A stretch of DNA of 64,000 bases, from NCBI GenBank assembly GCA_016787345.1, contig JAEUUU010000004.1:27351-91350 (forward strand). Direction: 5' to 3'. A program made the position numbers and the translations under genes. Position 1 is the first letter of the stretch, and every line of letters starts with the position of its first letter. This document shows, one piece after another, positions 8,704 to 14,545 of the stretch. Source of the stretch: Saprospiraceae bacterium (lineage in GTDB: Bacteria > Bacteroidota > Bacteroidia > Chitinophagales > Saprospiraceae). A model generated the notes under the pieces. The model saw only the letters and a program-made list of their open reading frames with translations, had not been told where the DNA came from and did no database searches.

Positions 8704-10134
8704 TCAGAGACCGTATTTGTCGAGCAAATAGACCAATGCCGTCATACTGGCGGCCCCGAGTTCGAGTTCGCGTTTATTGACCGTGTCGAATACGTCGGCA
8801 GCAGTGTGGTGCACGTCGAAGTAGCGTTGTGAGTCGGGCGAATAGCCGCTGAGCAATCCTTTCATACCTTTCAGGGGCCCGATATCGGCGCCGCTGCCGC
8901 CCCGGGTGATGCTCAGGCCATAGGGTTCGAGCAGGGGTTCGTAGGTTTCCACTTTTTCAAAAAAACGCCCAAAGACGGCATCATCGCCGTCGAAGGAAAA
9001 ACCGCGAGGAGTGAAGCCGCCGGCGTCGCTTTCGATGGCGCAGAGGTGGAATTCGTTTTTGCGTTTGGCTTCTTTTGCGTACTCGGTACCGCCCCGCAGG
9101 CCGTTTTCCTCATTCATAAACAGTACGCAACGAATCGTGTGCCGGGGTTGGTAGCCGAGCCGGCGCAGGTTGCGCAACACGTCCATGCTTTGCACACAAC
9201 CGGCGCCATCATCGTGCGCGCCATGACCGACGTCCCAGCTGTCGAGGTGGCCGCCGACCAGAATGATATCGCCGGGCTTTTCCCAGCCGCGTATCTCGCC
9301 GATGACGTTGTACGACTGCACATCGGGCAGGGTTTGGCAGTTCATTTTCATAAAAATCTGCACAGGCTTGCCTTTTTCGAGCAAAGCGGAGAGGCGTTCG
9401 GCATCGTTGGTGCTGATGGCAGCGGCCGGAATAAGGGTAAAGGCCGAATCGTAGCGCAGGGTGCCGGTGTGCGGATAATCGTCGAGCCGGAGGCCCATCG
9501 AACGCACCAGCACGCCGACGGCGCCGTATTTCGCGGCGCGGGATGCGCCATATACCCGCTGGTCGACGGCGCCCCCGTACGCTTCAAAGGTGCGGATGCG
9601 GGTGGGGTCCATGGGCCGGTTGTAAAAAACGATTTTGCCGCGAAGATTTCGTTCGCCCAGTTGGTCGAGGGCTTCCCAACTGTTTACCTCCACTACTTCT
9701 GCCTGCAGGCCCTTGGCGGGTGTGCTGACTGATCCGCCGAGTGCCAGGGCGTGCAGACTGAAATTGTCGGCTTTGTTGGCGGCGCCGGCAACGCGCACCT
9801 GTTCGGCTTCTCCGCGCACCCAACGGGGCACCATGACCGGCTGAAGCCAGACGGAGTCGAGGCCCAGGGTATCGAGCATGGCCTCCGTCCAGATTACGGC
9901 TTTTTCGGCGCCAGTGCTGCCACTCAGCCGGTGCCCGATTTGAAGCGAAAGGTACTCGAGCCAGGGATAGCAACGGCCGTCGGTGAGTGATTGGTTGTAA
10001 ATTTTACGGATGTAGGCGGCGTCGGCGTCCCGTTCAGCATTTTGTGCAGTGAGCGGGGCAATGAGTGTAGGGGCTACAATAAGTGCAAAAACAATCAATA
10101 GTTTGAATGTCAATTTTGACCAAAAATTTTCCAT
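8704..10134 (-). CDS. Secreted M28-family metallopeptidase
   Basis: A 476-residue exported peptidase, started at ATG 10134 (upstream codons in frame are TTG only). The signal peptide spans about residues 1-31 and ends in TAQ. The M28 zinc site is complete: HLDSWDVG (His296, Asp298), HDDGAG (Asp308), NEENG (the catalytic Glu342 and metal Glu343), ESDAGG (Asp370) and DVHHTAAD (His442/443). A PA-like insertion (residues 140-270) sits before the catalytic block. It most resembles carboxypeptidase Q-like enzymes that remove residues from peptides. Probably periplasmic or secreted. It stands alone, divergent from the small-RNA locus and the glucan phosphorylase gene. Confidence 0.94.
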   Translation of the reverse strand: MENFWSKLTFKLLIVFALIVAPTLIAPLTAQNAERDADAAYIRKIYNQSLTDGRCYPWLEYLSLQIGHRLSGSTGAEKAVIWTEAMLDTLGLDSVWLQPVMVPRWVRGEAEQVRVAGAANKADNFSLHALALGGSVSTPAKGLQAEVVEVNSWEALDQLGERNLRGKIVFYNRPMDPTRIRTFEAYGGAVDQRVYGASRAAKYGAVGVLVRSMGLRLDDYPHTGTLRYDSAFTLIPAAAISTNDAERLSALLEKGKPVQIFMKMNCQTLPDVQSYNVIGEIRGWEKPGDIILVGGHLDSWDVGHGAHDDGAGCVQSMDVLRNLRRLGYQPRHTIRCVLFMNEENGLRGGTEYAKEAKRKNEFHLCAIESDAGGFTPRGFSFDGDDAVFGRFFEKVETYEPLLEPYGLSITRGGSGADIGPLKGMKGLLSGYSPDSQRYFDVHHTAADVFDTVNKRELELGAASMTALVYLLDKYGL

Positions 10135-10308
10135 TTTCAAAAGCAAATAAAATTATGTTTTATGCGAAGAGACAGAAAAGCGTAATTGAACTGAATGGCG
10201 ATTTTAAAGTTTTTTTGTTAAGCCTCACCCCTCCTGTGCAGATTTTCATTTTTGCAGAGCGGAAAAACCTTGTTTGAAATTTTTTTTTAAAAATTCCTGC
10301 TTTTGTTC

Positions 10309-10340
10309 TTGTATATAATACACAAAGACCACTAATTTTG
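10309..10340 (+). promoter_or_regulatory. Bacteroidota-type promoter, TTG N21 TAATTTTG
   Basis: TTG at 10309-10311 and TAATTTTG at 10333-10340 are separated by 21 bases, matching the -33/-7 pattern described for the primary sigma factor of Bacteroidota (TTTG, 19-21 bases, TAnnTTTG). Expected transcription start is near 10347. It points toward a terminator only about 60-90 bases downstream. Confidence 0.5.
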
Positions 10341-10346
10341 TGTCAT

Positions 10347-10437
10347 CAATTTTTGAAATCGTTTCAACGAAAGAATAATTTGGTTTTATTTGGTTAGGGC
10401 TGAGGTAGTGCTGTGGTGGCACTGCCTCATTTTTTTT
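10347..10437 (+). ncRNA. Predicted orphan small RNA of about 90 nt
   Basis: The 522-base gap between the M28 peptidase start and the phosphorylase start holds a promoter at 10309-10340 and a strong hairpin with a run of eight T at 10401-10437 on the plus strand. No plus-strand gene precedes this terminator, so it must end a short transcript that begins inside the gap. Between them lies AT-rich sequence with a small hairpin (GAAATCGTTTC near 10353-10363) and no open frame of useful size. It could be a free small RNA or a transcription-attenuation leader for the phosphorylase gene 220 bases further on. Only sequence layout supports it. Confidence 0.4.
10401..10437 (+). terminator. Rho-independent terminator
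   Basis: TGAGG/CCTCA and AGTGC/GCACT form a 10-pair stem with one mismatch and a loop of about seven bases, followed by TTTTTTTT at 10430-10437. It is a textbook intrinsic terminator on the plus strand, though the nearest upstream gene is on the minus strand. Confidence 0.7.
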
Positions 10438-10655
10438 CTGCTTCCGGGTAGTATCGATCAAACCCTGCGCCCGTTCTCTTGTTAAAAAGCAACTTGCCCC
10501 CGGCTTATTTGAACGGCGTAAAACTATCCAAAAGATTTTCCCTTCCAATGCCGGTTTTGCACCCAAACCCCTTTTTGTCGTAATTACACGAACCTTCGCG
10601 TAAAATCGCCTTACCTTCGCCACCTCATTTTCCACGAAGTAATTTTTTGAACGAT

Positions 10656-13214
10656 ATGCTCGGTAATCTGACCGAAAACGGCGCAAAACTCAAGCGCATT
10701 TTCATCGAACCCAAACTGCCCGCCGGCCTCGCCCCCCTGAACGAACTGGCCCACAACCTCTGGTGGTCGTGGCAGCACGACGCCATCGATCTGTTCAAAA
10801 GCATCGATGCGCAAAAATTTGAACACCTCAACTTTAACCCCGTTGCCCTGCTCGATGAACTGAGCGTGGAAAGGGCCCAGGCTTTGCTCGACGATGCCGG
10901 TTTTATGGCGCGCCTCGGCAAAGTATACGGCGACTTCAAGCAATATACAGAAAAGGCCCCGGCCCCGGCCGGCCCGCAAATCGCCTATTTCTGCATGGAA
11001 TACGGTCTGCATCAAAGCCTCCGGCTTTATTCGGGCGGACTGGGTGTGCTGGCCGGCGATTACCTCAAGGAGGCCAGCGATTGCAACACCAACCTGGTAT
11101 CTGTCGGCCTTTTGTACCGCTACGGGTATTTCCAGCAGGCTATTTCGCTGCGCGGCGAACAAATCCATCAGCTGGATGCCGCTAAATTCACCCAATTGCC
11201 CCTGCGCCCCGTGCGCGATCAGCGGGGCGAATGGGTAAAAATCCACGTCAATCTGGCCGGACGCACCGTCTGGATCAAAGTCTGGTTGCTCTCGGTGGGC
11301 CGAATCCATCTTTACCTGCTCGATACCGATATCGACGATAACCGCTGGGAAGACCGCTCCATCACACACCAACTGTACGGCGGCGACAACGAAAACCGCC
11401 TGCGCCAGGAACTTGTGCTGGGCATCGGCGGCCTGCGAGCGCTCAAAGCGCTGGGGCTTAACCCCGACCTGTACCACCTCAATGAAGGCCATGCGGCTTT
11501 TCTCGGACTGGAACGCCTTCAAAATTATGTAAAAGACAAAAAGTTGTCGTTTGAAGAGGCGCTTGAAGTCGTCCGCTCCACCCAACTTTTCACGACGCAT
11601 ACGCCTGTCCCGGCCGGCCACGACGCGTTTTCGGAAGCGTTGCTGCGCGACTACATCTTTGAATATACCTATGGCCTCAACATCAGCTGGGAGCAGCTCA
11701 TCGGTATCGGCCGCCTCGTAGCCGCCGACCCCAACGAACTGTTCTCGGTGAGCCACCTGGCCATCCGAACCTCGCAGGAAGTGAACGGTGTAAGCCGCCT
11801 GCACGGCGAAGTGAGCCAGAAAATGTTCAACGACCTTTACCCGGATTACAACTACGCCGAAACCCACATCGGCTACGTCACCAACAGCGTACACTTCCCC
11901 ACCTGGGTAGCCCGGGAATGGCTGGAACTGTATGAAAAATCGTTTGGCAAAGACTTCCTGTCAAACCAGACCGACCACAGCCGCTGGGAAAAAATCCACC
12001 AAGTGCCGTCCGACAAGATTATGGACTTGCGCCGGCTGCTGAAAAAACGCCTGCTCGACTGGGTGCGCAAAACCCTGCAGGAAGATTTTGCCCGACGGGG
12101 CGAAAACCCGAGCGCCACCTTCGAGATCGTCAACGGACTGAACGACGACGCCCTGGTCATCGGTTTCGCCCGGCGCTTTGCCACGTACAAACGCGCTACA
12201 CTGCTGTTTTCCAACGAAAAACGCCTGGCTGAAATCGTCAACAACGCCGACCGGCCAGTTATCTTCCTGTTTGCCGGCAAGGCGCACCCGGCCGACAAAG
12301 GCGGGCAGGAATTTATCCGACTGATCTACAACACCACCAAAAATCCACTTTTCAAAGGCAAGGTGATTTTCCTGGAAAACTATTCCATGGAAATGGCCAA
12401 ACTGCTGGTGCAAGGCGTCGATATCTGGCTGAACAACCCGACCCGGCCCAAAGAAGCCTCCGGCACCTCGGGCATGAAAGCCGTGATGAACGGCGTGATG
12501 AACTTCTCGGTGCTCGACGGTTGGTGGGTGGAGGGCTACAAACCCGGCGCCGGCTGGGCACTGCCCGAACACGATACCTATTCCGATCCGGCGCTGCAAA
12601 ACGAACTCGACGCCGAGACCATCTACAATATCCTGGAAAACGACATCGTACCGACTTATTACGAGCGCGACGAGAAAGGCGTTTCGGAGCGCTGGGTAAG
12701 CCACGTCCGCAATACCATTGCCAAAATCGCACCCGAGTTTGTGATGAAACGTATGCTCGACGACTATCAGGAGCGTTTTTACAGCAAACTCTGGGCCCGC
12801 AGCCAAAAACTAAAAAAGAACCACTACGAGCCGGTTCGCGAGCTGGTGGAGTGGAAAAATTACCTGCGCCAGGGCTGGGAAGCCATAGAACTCAAAGAAC
12901 TCAAAGCACCCGATACCTACAACCATTCCATGCACCTGGGCGACAAATTCGAGGCGGAAGTAACGCTCGAATTGTACGGTCTGGCGCCCGAAGACATCGG
13001 CGTGGAAGTCGTGTTTTTCCGCCGTGTGACGGAAAAACAACTGGAACTGATTTCCGTCCACGAAATGACGCTCGAGCACGGCAAATCAAAGCCGCGTTAT
13101 GCCTGCCACATCGCTTTAGGCACGGCAGGCGTATTTGAATACGGCTTCCGCATCTTCCCCAAACATCCGCTGCTGGCCCACCGACAGGATTTTGGACTGG
13201 TGCGCTGGTTATAG
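10656..13214 (+). CDS. glgP: Alpha-glucan (glycogen) phosphorylase
   Basis: A GT35-family enzyme of 852 residues (ATG at 10656; the frame also allows a TTG three codons earlier). It releases glucose-1-phosphate from glycogen-type glucans using pyridoxal phosphate. It is of the shorter TIGR02094-like subtype with an N-terminal DUF3417-type segment (LPAGLAPLNELAHNLWWSW). The PLP lysine is Lys608 in SGTSGMKAVMNG, and GWALPEHD and the phosphate/glucan-site residues around FVTYKRATLLF-like sequence (FARRFATYKRATLL) are present. Cytoplasmic. A near-consensus TACCTTCG sits at about 10611-10618. No other glycogen gene is nearby. Length is full and uninterrupted. Confidence 0.95.
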   Translation: MLGNLTENGAKLKRIFIEPKLPAGLAPLNELAHNLWWSWQHDAIDLFKSIDAQKFEHLNFNPVALLDELSVERAQALLDDAGFMARLGKVYGDFKQYTEKAPAPAGPQIAYFCMEYGLHQSLRLYSGGLGVLAGDYLKEASDCNTNLVSVGLLYRYGYFQQAISLRGEQIHQLDAAKFTQLPLRPVRDQRGEWVKIHVNLAGRTVWIKVWLLSVGRIHLYLLDTDIDDNRWEDRSITHQLYGGDNENRLRQELVLGIGGLRALKALGLNPDLYHLNEGHAAFLGLERLQNYVKDKKLSFEEALEVVRSTQLFTTHTPVPAGHDAFSEALLRDYIFEYTYGLNISWEQLIGIGRLVAADPNELFSVSHLAIRTSQEVNGVSRLHGEVSQKMFNDLYPDYNYAETHIGYVTNSVHFPTWVAREWLELYEKSFGKDFLSNQTDHSRWEKIHQVPSDKIMDLRRLLKKRLLDWVRKTLQEDFARRGENPSATFEIVNGLNDDALVIGFARRFATYKRATLLFSNEKRLAEIVNNADRPVIFLFAGKAHPADKGGQEFIRLIYNTTKNPLFKGKVIFLENYSMEMAKLLVQGVDIWLNNPTRPKEASGTSGMKAVMNGVMNFSVLDGWWVEGYKPGAGWALPEHDTYSDPALQNELDAETIYNILENDIVPTYYERDEKGVSERWVSHVRNTIAKIAPEFVMKRMLDDYQERFYSKLWARSQKLKKNHYEPVRELVEWKNYLRQGWEAIELKELKAPDTYNHSMHLGDKFEAEVTLELYGLAPEDIGVEVVFFRRVTEKQLELISVHEMTLEHGKSKPRYACHIALGTAGVFEYGFRIFPKHPLLAHRQDFGLVRWL

Positions 13215-13241
13215 CCCTGGCGCATTATACATCGGTGAGTA

Positions 13242-13294
13242 TTGCCACGCGGAGCACAAAAAGGAACAAGATTCCTTCGCGGCTCCGCGTGCAA
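13242..13294. repeat. Hairpin repeat between convergent genes
   Basis: TTGCCACGCGGAGC at 13242-13255 pairs with GCTCCGCGTGCAA at 13282-13294 (one bulged base), and inside it AAGGAA at 13261-13266 pairs with TTCCTT at 13272-13277. It sits between the phosphorylase and Nudix genes, which converge, and could end both transcripts. Its two-tier layout resembles the element at 60198-60278. The flanking bases up to 13345 are also rich in gcgc words of the same kind. Confidence 0.7.
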
Positions 13295-13356
13295 TAATAG
13301 AATGCCGCGCCGCGGCTCGCTCAACTTTGCGCGCTTCGCGGTTTTGTAGGCGCATC

Positions 13357-14007
13357 CTATTGGTCCAAAATCGCAAAAAACTCACTCAAAATCATGGCCG
13401 TCGCCCCCCAAAGCACGTGCCCTTCGACGTCGAAGTACGGTACTTCGCGGATGGTTAGCCCCTGGGCGATGCTGATGTCGGTCATTTTCCGGTTGAGCGG
13501 GTCGTTCAATTGCCGGATCGGAGGGGTCAGAATATTTTCCACTTCACCCGGCTGGGGTTGAAATTCGGGCCGGCCCAGCAGGACCCCGACAAAGGGGTGT
13601 ACCAAAAAATTACTCACCGGAATATACAAATCGGTGAGCCGGCCGATCAGTTCTACTTCCAGGGGCGACACGCCGATTTCTTCATGGGCTTCGCGCAAGG
13701 CAGCGGCAGCCAGGTCGTCGCCGTCGCTTTCTTCCCATCGGCCTCCGGGAAAACTAATCTGTCCGCTGTGCCGGTCGCGCGGGTTGGTCGTGCGTTGGAT
13801 CAAAACCGTGCGCCAATCATCGTGCTCGTGCCGGCGATGCAGCAAATGCAGGACGCAAGCCACCCGCGCGTCCAGCGGAGGAATCGGGGTATCGTCAAGT
13901 TCCTGCAGGCGTCGCATACTGGCCATCCGGTATTGAGCGGCGCGCCCCGGTAAAGGACCGGCCAGTTTTTCCCGCAGTTGCAGAATAAATGGGTCAGTGT
14001 TTGTCAT
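13357..14007 (-). CDS. CoA-pyrophosphatase-type Nudix hydrolase
   Basis: A 216-residue Nudix hydrolase; the open frame continues upstream to 14079 but ATG 14007 gives the expected N-terminus. The motif SGQISFPGG at 81-89 is characteristic of the NudL/PCD1 CoA-diphosphatase branch, followed by the Nudix helix ending in REAHEEIG at 105-112, which binds the divalent metal. Such enzymes cleave CoA and oxidised CoA derivatives to 4-phosphopantetheine and 3',5'-ADP. Cytoplasmic. Monocistronic, converging on the phosphorylase gene. An alternative would be a generic Nudix enzyme on another nucleotide diphosphate. Confidence 0.88.
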   Translation of the reverse strand: MTNTDPFILQLREKLAGPLPGRAAQYRMASMRRLQELDDTPIPPLDARVACVLHLLHRRHEHDDWRTVLIQRTTNPRDRHSGQISFPGGRWEESDGDDLAAAALREAHEEIGVSPLEVELIGRLTDLYIPVSNFLVHPFVGVLLGRPEFQPQPGEVENILTPPIRQLNDPLNRKMTDISIAQGLTIREVPYFDVEGHVLWGATAMILSEFFAILDQ

Positions 14008-14157
14008 CGTTGCTATGTAAACGTCGAAAACGGGTTTTGTTCGCCATTGCCAAAATGAAAATTTTTCCCCGGCTCGCAAACCTAATTTTTACGATTATCC
14101 AATGTTTTGCTTGTTTATTTAAACAATATGTAATAATTTTAATTTTTTAATAAAAAA

Positions 14158-14190
14158 TTTGCAATAAATAAGCGCATACCTTTACCTTTG
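14158..14190 (+). promoter_or_regulatory. Promoter of the thrA leader, TTTG N21 TACCTTTG
   Basis: TTTG at 14158-14161 and TACCTTTG at 14183-14190, spacer 21 bases, fit the Bacteroidota primary promoter exactly. The predicted start near 14197 leaves a leader of about 350 bases before the thrA start codon, which contains the tRNA-like fold and the terminator-like hairpin listed below. Confidence 0.65.
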
Positions 14191-14278
14191 TCACATCACA
14201 AAGCGCGAGAGCGGGTGAAAAAAGGAAAAAAGTTTCCTGCTCAGGACTCCGCTTCGCTCCGCCGCTTTGGATCTATAC

Positions 14279-14394
14279 TGTGAGGTGATGAAATTGGCAG
14301 CCATGCCCTCCTGTCTCGGGGGTGGGGAGCACAAAACAAAGACCGGGTAACCGGCCCTAATTGCCCCTTGGAGGTTCGACTCCTCCCTTCACAG
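14279..14394 (+). ncRNA. tRNA-like structured element in the thrA leader
   Basis: The sequence can be drawn as a cloverleaf. Acceptor stem 14279-14285 with 14387-14393 (seven pairs; 14278 with 14394 adds an eighth); D arm 14288-14290 with 14302-14304, loop containing GG; anticodon-like stem 14306-14310 with 14318-14322 around CTGTCTC; T arm 14370-14374 with 14382-14386 around the canonical loop TTCGACT. The variable region, 14323-14369, is 47 bases, far longer than normal, and includes a CCGG-GTAA-CCGG hairpin. The D arm resembles tRNA-Leu; the formal anticodon would be GUC (Asp), with an unusual T at position 37 and no encoded CCA. A decoding tRNA is therefore unlikely. It is also overlapped by a 20-codon frame (14288-14350). 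Confidence 0.5.
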
Positions 14395-14405
14395 CCTGAA
14401 ACTTC

Positions 14406-14440
14406 CCGGGGTTGTCGCGCCTTTAGCGTGGCAGCCCCGG
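14406..14440 (+). terminator. Terminator-like hairpin in the thrA leader
   Basis: Bases 14406-14420 pair with 14426-14440 in a 15-pair stem (including G-T pairs) around a five-base loop. It is followed by CTTCATTTTT, an imperfect U-run. Placed between the tRNA-like element and the thrA start codon at 14546, it could end a small RNA or act as an attenuator for thrA. Confidence 0.55.
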
Positions 14441-14545
14441 CTTCATTTTTGGCATTTTCGATCAAAAAAGCAGGCCAATAAGGTTCCGGGTTGTTTAGCG
14501 ACAGCAGACCTTTGCACTCCATTTTTTCACCAGAAGCCATCATTC

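Noticed and set aside
10246-10686. 146-residue minus-strand frame in the glgP upstream gap
   Set aside because: No ATG near the start, overlaps the glgP start, and crosses the intrinsic terminator; basic low-complexity protein.
14279-14394. Ordinary decoding tRNA gene (Asp or Leu)
   Set aside because: Pyrimidine at position 37, no CCA, Leu-like body with Asp anticodon, and a 47-base variable region make a standard tRNA unlikely.
14197-14545. SAM, lysine, cobalamin or TPP riboswitch in the thrA leader
   Set aside because: I looked for the conserved core words of these classes and did not see them; the T-loop and D-loop words fit a tRNA-like fold better.
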